64,000 nucleotides of DNA from Microbacterium commune (lineage in GTDB: Bacteria; Actinomycetota; Actinomycetes; Actinomycetales; Microbacteriaceae): contig NZ_JACSPX010000003.1 in NCBI RefSeq assembly GCF_014836945.1, positions 26,049 through 90,048 of the forward strand, written 5' to 3'. Shown here piece by piece: positions 16,633-28,963 of this stretch. The position numbers were made by a program, and so were the translations under genes. Below the pieces are notes generated by a model. That model saw only the letters and a list, made by a program, of their open reading frames with translations. It was not told where the DNA came from and did not search any database. Position 1 is the stretch's first letter; the number at the start of each line of letters is the position of its first letter.

Positions 16633-19600
16633 TCAGGACCCGCTCGAGCTGCTCAGGACCTTCAGAATGCGCTGCGGCGAGACCGGCTGTGCGGTGCCCA
16701 GCCGCTGCGCGAAGACGCTGATCCGGTACTCCTCGAGCAGCCAGCGCGCCTCAACGAGGTTTGCCGGTGCTCCCGGGTCGAGGGGGATGCTGCCGCCCGC
16801 GTCAGCGAACGCCGTCGCGACCCGCTCGTACTCGGTCATCCGCGCGCGGTCCCTGCCCGGCTCGTTCGCGAGGGTCTTCAGCCGCTCGAGCATCCCATCC
16901 AGGTACCGGGGCAGGTGCGCCAGCCGCTCGACGCCCGTGGCCGCGATGAACCCGGAGCGGATCAGACCGCTCAGCTGCGAGCGGATGTCGTTCAGCGGAC
17001 CGAGCAGCGCGAGCGAGTTCTGCGACTTGATGCCGCGCTCGACGTCGCGGCTCTTCGTCAGGATCTTCGCGACGAGCGACACGCACGCGAAGAGGCGATC
17101 GACGAGCTGGGCGTTCACCTCGTCACGTACACGACGGAACTCCGTCTCGGTGCGGATCACACCGCCCGGCACGCGCTCGTCGATGAGGGCCCGCACGACC
17201 GCCGTGCGGGCGTCTTCGATGAGGTTCGCGACGTTCGGGTAGGGAGAGGCCGCGAGCGCGAGCTTCTCGGGCGCCGTCAGGTGGTTCTGCACGTACGACG
17301 CGGGAGACGGCACGGTCAGCAGAACGAGGCGGAGCACGCCCTCGCGGATGGCATCCGTCGCGGCATCCGCCGTCGCCTCGACCCGGAGCGAGACCGACCG
17401 GCCGCGGTCGACGACCGCGGGGTAGCCGCGCACCGTGCCGCCCGCGACCTTCGTGTCGAGCCGCTCGGGAAGATCGCCGAAGGTCCAGTCGGTCAGGTCG
17501 TCCTGCTCGATCGGTCCGCGGGCGGACGCCTCGCCCGTCGACGCGCTCAGGGGCCCAGGGCGAGGCGTGCGGGCCTGCTCGGGACGGTTGAGCGACCGGG
17601 TCACGCTCTGCCGCGACCGGTCGGACAGCCGCTGCTGCAGCACCGTGAGCCGGCGGTCGGATCCGACGACCCGTCCTCTCTCATCGACGGCCCTGAAGTT
17701 CATCATCAGGTGCCCGGGAACGCGGGCATCCTCGAAGTCGCCGGCGGAGACCGGCTGATTGGCGAGCGGCTGGATGAGCGTCGCCAGCGCCTCCTTGAGC
17801 GAGCGCGCCGGCACGCCGGAGTGGTGCTCGGGGCCGTCGGCCGCCAGCTGCTCTCCGAACTTCTCGGCCCAGTCGGCCGCGGGCACGACGTGCCGGCGGA
17901 TCGCCTTCGGCAGCGATCGCAGCAGTGCGGTGATCAGCTCGGCACGAAGGCCGGACACCTGCCAGTCGAAGCCGGTGTCGCGGATCTGCTGCAGCAGCGC
18001 GAGCGGCACCACCACGCTCACGCCGTCGTCGTCGGCGCCGGGTTCGAAGCGGTACGCGAGTCCCAGCACCTGGTCATCCTGCTGCCAGCGGGTGGGGAAC
18101 TCGCTCTGGTCGGACCTGCTGTCGCCGTCGACGAGGTCGCTCTCACGCATCACGAGCAGCTTCGGCGTGGTCTGCAGCGCGTCGCGCCACCACTTCTCGA
18201 ACGATCGCACGTCGAACACCTCGCGCGGGACGCGCTCGTCGTAGAACGCGAACACCGACTCGTCGCCGGCGAGGATGTCGCGGCGACGCTCGCGCTCCTC
18301 GAGCTTCTCGAGCCGGCGGCGCAGCTCGGCGTTGGCCCGCCAGAACGCACTCACCCGCTTGTCCGAGCGGTGCGGGTCCCATTCGCCCTCGACGAGTGCG
18401 TGCCGCAGGAACAGCTCGCGGGCGCCGGCGCGGTCGATGCGCGCGAACTGCACCCGACGCTTCGGGATGATCTCGACGCCGAACAGCGTCACCTTCTCGT
18501 AGGCGACGGCGGCTCCCGCGTCCTTCGACCAGTGCGGTTCGGTGACCTGCCGCTTGGCGAGATCGCCGGCGAGGGCCTCTGCCCACGCCGGATCGATCGC
18601 GGCGACCGTGCGGGCGAAGGTGCGCGACGTCTCCACGATCTCGGCCGCCATCACCGCCTGCGGGGACTTCTTGCGCAGACCCGACCCGGGGAAGATCGAG
18701 AACCGGATGCCGCGGGCGCCCCGGTACTCCGCGATGCGCCGGCCCTTCTCGCCCTTCGCCTTGTTCGCGCTGCCGGCTGCCGTCCGCTCGTCGAGGATGC
18801 CGATCTGCGAGAGCAGGCCGGCCAGAATCGCCCGGTGGACGGCATCCGCGCCCTCGCCTGGTCGCTCGGCGCCTCGCTCGGGAGCCGTACGCGACCCCGT
18901 CTTGACGAGCGTGCGCAGCTGCCGATGCACATCGAACCACTCTCGCACGCGCACGTAGTTCAGGTGCTCGGTGCGGCACATCCGCCGGAAGGCGCTGGAG
19001 CCGAGGGCCTTCTGCTGCTCGCGCAGGTGGTTCCACAGGTTGAGCAGGGTGAGGAAGTCGCTGGTCGGATCGACGAACCGCGCGTGCATGCGGTCGGCCT
19101 CGTCGCGCACCGACTCCGCAGCGTCGGCACTGGGGCGCTCGCGCACGTCCTGGATCGACAGCCCGGCGACGATCGCCATGACATCCGCCAGCACGGCGCC
19201 CCCGTCCGCGGATGCGGCGACGAGCATGCGCGCGAAGCGCGGATCCATCGGCATCCGCGAGATCTCGCGCCCGATCCGGGTCAGCCGGGGCCGCTCGCCC
19301 CTGGCGGCATCGACCGCGCCGATCTCGGTGAGCAGATCCAGGGCCGCCTTCACCCCCCGGGAGTCGGGAGGAGTGAGGAAGGGGAATTCGGTGATGTCGC
19401 CGAAGCCGAGCGACAGCATCTGCAGCACCACCGACGCGAGCGAGGTCCGCAGGATCTCGGGTTCGGTGAACTCGGGGCGCCGGTCGAAGTCGTCCTCGCT
19501 GTAGAGACGGATCGCGATGCCGTCGCTGGTTCGTCCGGCGCGTCCGGAGCGCTGATTGGCGGATGCCTGCGACACGGCCTCGATGGGCAGGCGCTGCACC

Positions 19601-20670
19601 TTCGATCGCGAGCTGTAGCGCGAGATGCGCGCCGTGCCCGTGTCGATCACGTACTTGATGCCCGGCACGGTGAGACTCGTCTCGGCGACGTTCGTGGCGA
19701 GCACCACACGCCGGCGGACGCCGGCGAGCGTCGACGGCTCGAACACCCGGTGCTGCTCCGCGGCCGACAGCCGGCCGTACAGCGGCAGAACCTCGACAGG
19801 GGCGGCCCCCGATCGGTACGCGCCTCGCACGGCATCCGCCGCATCGCGGATCTCCGCCTCGCCGGGAAGGAAGACGAGCACGTCTCCGGGAGCCTCGCGC
19901 TCGAGTTCGCGCAGGGCGGCGACGATGGCGGTGACCTCGTCGTCGGGCTCCGCGGCGCGATCAGAGCGGCGACCCCTCGCCGAGGAACCTGCGCGGTCGG
20001 GTCGCTCGGTGTTCGATCCCTCGGCCTCCTGCGCAGCCGCGCTCTCGTCGACGGGCGGCCGGTAGCGGATCTCGACGGGGTAGGTGCGTCCGGAGACCTC
20101 GACGATCGGCGCCGGGATGCTCTCGACGGCGGGGTCCGCGCTGGGGGCGGCGAAATGCGCCGCGAAGCTCTCGGGGTCGATGGTCGCCGAGGTGATGATC
20201 ACCTTCAGGTCCGGACGCTCGGGCAGGATCCGGCGCAGGTAGCCGAGCAGGAAGTCCACGTTGAGGGAGCGCTCGTGCGCCTCGTCGATGATGATCGTGT
20301 CGTACCGGCGCAGCAGCCGGTCGCGGTGGATCTCGTTGAGCAGGATGCCGTCGGTCATCAGCGCGATGCGCGTGGCATCCGACACCTGATCGGTGAAGCG
20401 CACCTTATAGCCCACCAGGTCCCCGAGCTCGACGTTCAGCTCCTCCGCGACCCGCTCGGCGATCGTTCGGGCGGCGAGACGACGCGGCTGCGTGTGCGCG
20501 ATGCGCTCTCGGCCGAGCTCGAGGCAGATCTTCGGCAGCTGGGTGGTCTTGCCCGACCCCGTGGCGCCGGCGACGATCACCACCTGGTTGTCGCGGATCG
20601 CCGCGGCGATCTCGTCACGCGCCGCGCTGACCGGCAGCTCGGGCGGATAGGAGATCACGGGCGAAAACAT
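16633..20670 (-). CDS. hrpA: ATP-dependent RNA helicase HrpA
   Basis: This 1345-residue DEAH-box helicase has the usual HrpA length. Walker A GATGSGKT is at 35-42 and DEAH at 129-132 (IIDEAHERSLN). Motif V-like TNVAETSLTVPGI and motif VI QRSGRAGRT follow, then the helicase-associated and long C-terminal DUF3418 regions. A charged low-complexity insert (about 200-230, rich in Arg, Ser and Glu) interrupts the region between the two RecA domains. The family unwinds RNA and is tied to translation and ribosome rescue in E. coli. The ATG at 20670 fits the family N terminus. Confidence 0.93.
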   Translation of the reverse strand: MFSPVISYPPELPVSAARDEIAAAIRDNQVVIVAGATGSGKTTQLPKICLELGRERIAHTQPRRLAARTIAERVAEELNVELGDLVGYKVRFTDQVSDATRIALMTDGILLNEIHRDRLLRRYDTIIIDEAHERSLNVDFLLGYLRRILPERPDLKVIITSATIDPESFAAHFAAPSADPAVESIPAPIVEVSGRTYPVEIRYRPPVDESAAAQEAEGSNTERPDRAGSSARGRRSDRAAEPDDEVTAIVAALRELEREAPGDVLVFLPGEAEIRDAADAVRGAYRSGAAPVEVLPLYGRLSAAEQHRVFEPSTLAGVRRRVVLATNVAETSLTVPGIKYVIDTGTARISRYSSRSKVQRLPIEAVSQASANQRSGRAGRTSDGIAIRLYSEDDFDRRPEFTEPEILRTSLASVVLQMLSLGFGDITEFPFLTPPDSRGVKAALDLLTEIGAVDAARGERPRLTRIGREISRMPMDPRFARMLVAASADGGAVLADVMAIVAGLSIQDVRERPSADAAESVRDEADRMHARFVDPTSDFLTLLNLWNHLREQQKALGSSAFRRMCRTEHLNYVRVREWFDVHRQLRTLVKTGSRTAPERGAERPGEGADAVHRAILAGLLSQIGILDERTAAGSANKAKGEKGRRIAEYRGARGIRFSIFPGSGLRKKSPQAVMAAEIVETSRTFARTVAAIDPAWAEALAGDLAKRQVTEPHWSKDAGAAVAYEKVTLFGVEIIPKRRVQFARIDRAGARELFLRHALVEGEWDPHRSDKRVSAFWRANAELRRRLEKLEERERRRDILAGDESVFAFYDERVPREVFDVRSFEKWWRDALQTTPKLLVMRESDLVDGDSRSDQSEFPTRWQQDDQVLGLAYRFEPGADDDGVSVVVPLALLQQIRDTGFDWQVSGLRAELITALLRSLPKAIRRHVVPAADWAEKFGEQLAADGPEHHSGVPARSLKEALATLIQPLANQPVSAGDFEDARVPGHLMMNFRAVDERGRVVGSDRRLTVLQQRLSDRSRQSVTRSLNRPEQARTPRPGPLSASTGEASARGPIEQDDLTDWTFGDLPERLDTKVAGGTVRGYPAVVDRGRSVSLRVEATADAATDAIREGVLRLVLLTVPSPASYVQNHLTAPEKLALAASPYPNVANLIEDARTAVVRALIDERVPGGVIRTETEFRRVRDEVNAQLVDRLFACVSLVAKILTKSRDVERGIKSQNSLALLGPLNDIRSQLSGLIRSGFIAATGVERLAHLPRYLDGMLERLKTLANEPGRDRARMTEYERVATAFADAGGSIPLDPGAPANLVEARWLLEEYRISVFAQRLGTAQPVSPQRILKVLSSSSGS

Positions 20671-20678
20671 AGCCCTCC

Positions 20679-20684
20679 ATCGTA
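20679..20684 (-). promoter_or_regulatory. -10 element TACGAT of hrpA
   Basis: On the minus strand TACGAT ends eight bases before the hrpA ATG. A GGAGGG overlaps the gap, so either a leaderless start or a very short leader is possible. Confidence 0.35.
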
Positions 20685-20717
20685 TCCCCGCGTGTGCGCG
20701 CCCGTCGCGCGCGTGCA

Positions 20718-20723
20718 TAGACT
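20718..20723 (+). promoter_or_regulatory. -10 element TAGACT
   Basis: The hexamer ends six bases before the GTG at 20730, predicting a leaderless mRNA. It lies in the 59-bp region shared with divergent hrpA. Confidence 0.45.
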
Positions 20724-20729
20724 CGGCGG

Positions 20730-22941
<2,212 letters not shown>

Positions 22942-22950
22942 CACACCTCT

Positions 22951-22993
22951 GAGACCCCCTGCCGTCCGCTCGCGGCCCGCGGCAGGGGGTCTC
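22951..22993 (+). terminator. Hairpin terminator after the aldo/keto reductase
   Basis: Perfect 14-bp arms, 22951-22964 and 22980-22993, flank a 15-base loop and begin nine bases after the stop. The right arm reaches within five bases of the next gene's -10, so terminator and promoter are nested. There is no U-tract. Confidence 0.7.
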
Positions 22994-22997
22994 GGCG

Positions 22998-23003
22998 TAC
23001 CGT
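22998..23003 (+). promoter_or_regulatory. -10 element TACCGT
   Basis: The hexamer ends six bases before the ATG at 23010. The preceding terminator stem covers the position where a -35 box would fall. Confidence 0.4.
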
Positions 23004-23009
23004 GGGGGC

Positions 23010-24779
<1,770 letters not shown>

Positions 24780-24819
24780 TGGCACGGGCCATACCCGGCC
24801 TGGACGAGGAGGTCTCACG

Positions 24820-26229
24820 ATGACCGAGGTGCCGCTGACGACGTCGACGACGAAGGGGCTGCATCCCGGGCTCACCCGTCGGCAGATATCGATGATGGGC
24901 CTGGGCGGCGCGATCGGTGCCGGACTGTTCGTCGGCTCGGGGCAGGCCATCGGCATCGCCGGGCCCGCGGTGCTGGTGTCGTACCTCATCGCCGGCACGG
25001 TCGTCATCCTCGTCATGGCGATGCTCGCCGAGATGGTCGCCGCGCGACCCAGCTCGGGCGCGTTCAGCTCGTTCGCGCAGCGTGCGATGGGACGCAGCGC
25101 CGGCAGCGCTGTGGGCTGGCTGTACTGGATCCAGCTCGTCGTCGTCATCGCCGCGGAAGCCACCGGCGCCGCCGGGATCATCGAGGGGTGGGTGCCGGGC
25201 ATCCCGGCCTGGCCGTGGGTGCTGATCTTCGTCGCCGCACTGACCGCCGTGAACCTGTTCGGCGTGCGCAACTACGGACGCTTCGAGTTCTGGTTCGCCG
25301 CGATCAAGGTGTTCGCCATCATCGCGTTCCTCGTCGTCGGCGCGTGCGCGATCCTGGGGTTCATCCCGGGGGTGCCGGGGACCGGTATCGGCAACCTCGT
25401 CGCGCACGACGGCTTCGCGCCGCACGGCATCGCCGGCATCGCCGCGGCGCTGCTGGTCGTCGTGTTCGCGTTCGGCGGCACCGAGGTCGTCGCGATCGCC
25501 GCGGCCGAGTCCGACGACCCGGCCCGCAACATCAGGCGGATCGTGCGCGAGGTCATGGTGCGCATCCTCGTGTTCTACCTCGGCTCGATCTTCGTGATCG
25601 TCGCGGTGCTGCCGTGGAACTCGCCGGAGGTGCTCGAGGGACCGTTCTCGGCCGTGCTCGCCACGCTGCGCGTGCCCGGGGTCGATCTGGTCATGTCGCT
25701 CATCGTCGTGATGGCGCTGCTGTCGGCCATGAACGCCAACATCTACGGCGCGTCCCGCATGGCCTACTCGCTCGGCGAGCGCGGACTCGCGCCCCTCGCG
25801 GTCACCCGCACCAGCGACCGGGGGGTGCCCTACGCCGCGGTGATCGCGTCGGTGGCGTTCGGCTTCGTCACCGTCGTGCTCAACTGGGCCTTCCCCGAGA
25901 CGGTGCTCGGGCTGCTGCTGAACATCGTGGGATCGACCGTGCTCGTGATCTGGACGGCGACGGTGATCTCGCAGATCATCCTGCGGCGCCGTGCCGACCG
26001 CGACGGCGAGGCGATGCCGATGCGCATGTGGGGCTTCCCCTGGCTGTCGTGGGCAGCGCTCGTGCTGCTCGCGGTGATCATCGCACTGGCGATGATCGAT
26101 CCGACCGCGCGCGTCCAGCTGCTGCTGACGCTGGCGCTCACCGCGGCGCTGCTCGGTCTCGCTCGCCTGACGCGGGGGCGCGCTCGGGTCGGTGCGGCGC
26201 CGCGCGCCGAAGGCACGGAGACGTCGTAG
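24820..26229 (+). CDS. Amino acid permease, APC superfamily
   Basis: This 469-residue transporter has about twelve hydrophobic helices. Helix 1 carries the unwound substrate-site motif GGAIGAGLFVGSG, and the AAESDDPARNIRR segment after helix 6 is typical of the amino-acid transporter family (GABA, proline and asparagine permease type). An AGGAGG ribosome-binding site near 24807 supports the ATG at 24820. An earlier in-frame reading overlapping the DUF255 gene is not credible. It would import an amino acid with protons; which one is not readable. Confidence 0.9.
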   Translation: MTEVPLTTSTTKGLHPGLTRRQISMMGLGGAIGAGLFVGSGQAIGIAGPAVLVSYLIAGTVVILVMAMLAEMVAARPSSGAFSSFAQRAMGRSAGSAVGWLYWIQLVVVIAAEATGAAGIIEGWVPGIPAWPWVLIFVAALTAVNLFGVRNYGRFEFWFAAIKVFAIIAFLVVGACAILGFIPGVPGTGIGNLVAHDGFAPHGIAGIAAALLVVVFAFGGTEVVAIAAAESDDPARNIRRIVREVMVRILVFYLGSIFVIVAVLPWNSPEVLEGPFSAVLATLRVPGVDLVMSLIVVMALLSAMNANIYGASRMAYSLGERGLAPLAVTRTSDRGVPYAAVIASVAFGFVTVVLNWAFPETVLGLLLNIVGSTVLVIWTATVISQIILRRRADRDGEAMPMRMWGFPWLSWAALVLLAVIIALAMIDPTARVQLLLTLALTAALLGLARLTRGRARVGAAPRAEGTETS

Positions 26230-26314
26230 CGGGCGCACCCGCACCACGAGCGCCTGACGAGCACAGTAGTGTTGCAGGCCGGAGCGCGCACACCGCGCGC
26301 AGGGGAGGACTCGA

Positions 26315-27250
26315 ATGTCGGTTGGTCTGCTGGCGGTCGTCGACGACATCCTGAGCGCTGCGATGAAGGCATCCGCCAAGGCGGCCGGCGTCGTGATCGA
26401 CGACGCCGCTGTCACGCCGCAGTACGTGCAGGGGCTCACCCCGGCGCGCGAGCTTCCCGTGGTGGGGAAGATCGCCCTCGGCTCGATCGCGAACAAGTTC
26501 ATCATCATCATCCCGATCGCCCTGGTGCTGACCGCGTTCGCCCCCTGGGTGCTGCCGTACCTGCTGGTCATCGGCGGCACATACCTGTGCTTCGAGGGCG
26601 CCGAGAAGGTGCTCGAATGGTTCGGGTTCGCCCACGGCCATGCCGACGAGGGGGCGCGCGATGAGCGGCGACTGGTGTGGGGCGCGATCCGCACCGATCT
26701 GATCCTCTCGACCGAGATCATGCTCATCTCGCTGGCGAGTCTCGATCCGAACCTCGGGATCTGGCAGACGCTCGGCGTGCTCGCCGTGATCGCGCTGCTC
26801 ATGACCGCAGTGGTGTACGGGGCGGTGGCGCTGCTGGTCAAGATCGACGACATCGGTCTGCGGATGGCGAAGAACCCCGAGCGCAAGGTGCGGCACGCCG
26901 GCACGCGCATCGTGCGGTCGATGCCCCACGTGTTCCGTGTGATCAGCGTCATCGGCACCGTGGCGATGCTGTGGGTGGGTGGCCACCTCGTGGTCGTCAA
27001 CCTCGGTGAGGTCGGGCTGCATGCACCGGCGGACCTGCTGCACGGGGTCGACGAGCTGCTCGCGTCGTTCGGCGGCTTCGTCGTCTGGCTGGGCAACACG
27101 GTCATGTCGGCCGTGGCCGGCATGCTGGTCGGCCTGGTCGTGGTGGGCGTGGTGCTGCTCGTCGGACGGATGCTGGGCAAGCGCCCCACATTCGACGAGG
27201 CGCACCGGGTTCACGGCGACGCGCACGCGGGGCGGCACCCCGTCGGCTGA
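26315..27250 (+). CDS. DUF808 membrane protein (YedI-like)
   Basis: This 311-residue inner-membrane protein matches the DUF808/YedI family. The N-terminal MSVGLLAVVDDILSAAMKAS and the TPARELPVVGKIALGS segment are characteristic. Several hydrophobic helices follow (about 60-85, 130-175, 215-240 and 255-285). No catalytic motif is known for the family, and the function is unknown. GGGGAGGA precedes the start. The stop codon abuts the remnant of a LysR gene on the other strand. Confidence 0.85.
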   Translation: MSVGLLAVVDDILSAAMKASAKAAGVVIDDAAVTPQYVQGLTPARELPVVGKIALGSIANKFIIIIPIALVLTAFAPWVLPYLLVIGGTYLCFEGAEKVLEWFGFAHGHADEGARDERRLVWGAIRTDLILSTEIMLISLASLDPNLGIWQTLGVLAVIALLMTAVVYGAVALLVKIDDIGLRMAKNPERKVRHAGTRIVRSMPHVFRVISVIGTVAMLWVGGHLVVVNLGEVGLHAPADLLHGVDELLASFGGFVVWLGNTVMSAVAGMLVGLVVVGVVLLVGRMLGKRPTFDEAHRVHGDAHAGRHPVG

Positions 27251-27405
27251 CCCGCGAAGTACTGCCGCACGGCTGCCATCGGTGCCGTCGTGGGCTGTGC
27301 TCGCGCCCACGCGATCCCGATTCGCATGTCGGGTAGCGGGTCTTCCAGGGCGACCGGCTGGATCCGGTGGCCCTCGAGCGACCACGGACGGTAGACCATG
27401 TCCGA
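27250..27405 (-). pseudogene. Remnant of a LysR-family regulator (C-terminal end)
   Basis: On the minus strand this segment encodes MVYRPWSLEGHR and then PDMRIGIAWARAQPTTAP. These look like the last strand, the arm and the final helix of a LysR effector-binding domain. There is no winged-helix N terminus anywhere nearby. The reading frame continues past the expected end to a stop at 27211, inside the DUF808 gene. The upstream part is replaced by the promoter region of the DUF222/HNH gene. I infer a truncated gene. The match is by pattern only and short. Confidence 0.45.
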
Positions 27406-27451
27406 CAGGGCTGACCGGCGGCGTGTGCGCCGCACTCGTCGCGTCTTGTGG

Positions 27452-27467
27452 GCAAACAGATGTTCGA
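27452..27467. promoter_or_regulatory. LexA-like SOS box before the DUF222/HNH gene
   Basis: The 16 bases match 13 of 16 positions of the actinobacterial SOS consensus TCGAACATATGTTCGA; the right half is perfect. The box covers the -35 zone of a promoter whose -10 (TTCAAT, 27485-27490) ends six bases before the ATG. LexA repression is therefore plausible. Confidence 0.6.
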
Positions 27468-27484
27468 ATGTCGGTGGCCCTTGG

Positions 27485-27490
27485 TTCAAT
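27485..27490 (+). promoter_or_regulatory. -10 element TTCAAT of the DUF222/HNH gene
   Basis: It ends six bases before the ATG at 27497. A TTCGAA at 27463-27468, within the LexA-like box, lies 16 bases upstream as a possible -35. Confidence 0.4.
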
Positions 27491-27496
27491 CAAGGT

Positions 27497-28963
27497 ATGG
27501 ACGGCGTCATCGATCGACTCGAACAGCTGCAGGCGGACTTCGCCGCGGCAGTCGGCGACGCGCTGTCGGTCATCGCCGACCTGCCCGACGCAGAGGTGAT
27601 GCGTCTGCTGGAGGCGAGCGGTCGGGTGCTTCGATCGAACGATGCGCTGCAGGTCGCGGCTACGGTGCAGGTGCGTCAGCGGTCCGAGGGTCTGCGCGGA
27701 GAGCGGATGACGACGTCGTACGGCTGCGATCGCCCGGCCGATCTGCTGCAGATGGTGCTGCGAACGGACGCGAAGAGCGCCGCGCGGTTGGCGAAGGCCG
27801 CGGGTCTCACCGCTCAGGTGCGCGGCATCACCGACGGCGAGTTGCTCCCGTCGCGCTACGACGAGCTGCGAAAGGCGCTCGCCGAAGCGACGATCGGGCT
27901 CGATGGGTTCCTCGCCGCCACGGCTCCGCTCGAGGCGAGCAGGGGTCGCGTGGCGCCGGAAGCGCTGGTCGAGGCCGACCGGCAGATCGCATCATTCGCG
28001 CGGCGGCGCGTACAGGGCCGCGACGCGGATGGGGAGGGCGCCCCGGCGTCGGATTCGCCCGCGCCCACCCCCGCAGAGCTGGCGCAGTTCGCGCAGGTGC
28101 TCGCCGCCTACCTCGACCCCGATGGGGCCGAGCCGACGGACGACGCGGCATCACGTGCTCGGGGACTCTGGATCGGTCGGCTGCGCGATGGGCGGGTGCC
28201 GCTGCGCGGCGAACTGCTGCCGGAGGTAGCCGCGCAGCTGGCGAGGCTCACCGATAGTCTGCTGAACCCTCGCATCGAGGGCGCGCCCGTGCCGCAGGGC
28301 GTGCACTTCGTCGCCTCCGAGTCGGACCCCGATGACGGACTCGACCCGATCGATCCGCGCACGCGCGTGCAGAAGATGCATGACGCTTTCGCGACCATTC
28401 TCGGCGCGGCCGCGCGCGGTGGCGAGCTGCCTGATCTCGGGGGAGCGGCGCCGACCCTGGTGATCACCGTCGATGCCGCCGACTACGCCGAAGGGTCGGG
28501 CTGGGCGCACGTCGACGGCGGTGACGGCGTCGACATGGGCGTACCGATCCGCGTCGCGGCGCAGGTGGGCTGCGCCGGCGGCATCCAGCGGGTGCTGTTC
28601 GACGATCGCGGCCGGATCGTCTCGCTCGGCACCTCCGGTCGTGTCTTCAACGCGCTGCAGCGACGAGCGATCATCGCTCGCGACGGGGGATGCGTCATTC
28701 CCGGCTGCACGATCCCGGCGACGTGGTGCGAGATACATCACGTCACCGAGCACGCAGCGGGTGGCGCCACGCATACCGACAACGGGGTGGCACTGTGCTG
28801 GCACCATCACCGCACACTGCACCTGTCCGAGTGGCAGGTGCGCATGCGCGGTGGTGTTCCCGAGATCCGAGGCCCGTCCTGGTGGGACCCCGGGCGCGAA
28901 TGGCACCGGGCCGGGCGACGACGCGCTCGGGTCAGATCCAGCCCGGCAGCCAGTTGTGGATGA
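27497..28963 (+). CDS. DUF222 protein with C-terminal HNH endonuclease domain (13E12-type)
   Basis: This 488-residue protein has an N-terminal DUF222 region (about 1-350) and an HNH nuclease near 393-440. The nuclease is visible as CVIPGC, then CEIHHVTEHAAGGATHTDN and CWHHHRTLH, with paired Cys for zinc and His for catalysis. These are the 13E12 repeat-family features, multicopy in many actinobacteria and sometimes tied to mobile DNA. A LexA-like box overlaps its promoter. The gene lies against a truncated LysR gene and its 3' end overlaps the convergent pmt gene by 32 bp. The biological role is not established. Confidence 0.88.
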   Translation: MDGVIDRLEQLQADFAAAVGDALSVIADLPDAEVMRLLEASGRVLRSNDALQVAATVQVRQRSEGLRGERMTTSYGCDRPADLLQMVLRTDAKSAARLAKAAGLTAQVRGITDGELLPSRYDELRKALAEATIGLDGFLAATAPLEASRGRVAPEALVEADRQIASFARRRVQGRDADGEGAPASDSPAPTPAELAQFAQVLAAYLDPDGAEPTDDAASRARGLWIGRLRDGRVPLRGELLPEVAAQLARLTDSLLNPRIEGAPVPQGVHFVASESDPDDGLDPIDPRTRVQKMHDAFATILGAAARGGELPDLGGAAPTLVITVDAADYAEGSGWAHVDGGDGVDMGVPIRVAAQVGCAGGIQRVLFDDRGRIVSLGTSGRVFNALQRRAIIARDGGCVIPGCTIPATWCEIHHVTEHAAGGATHTDNGVALCWHHHRTLHLSEWQVRMRGGVPEIRGPSWWDPGREWHRAGRRRARVRSSPAASCG

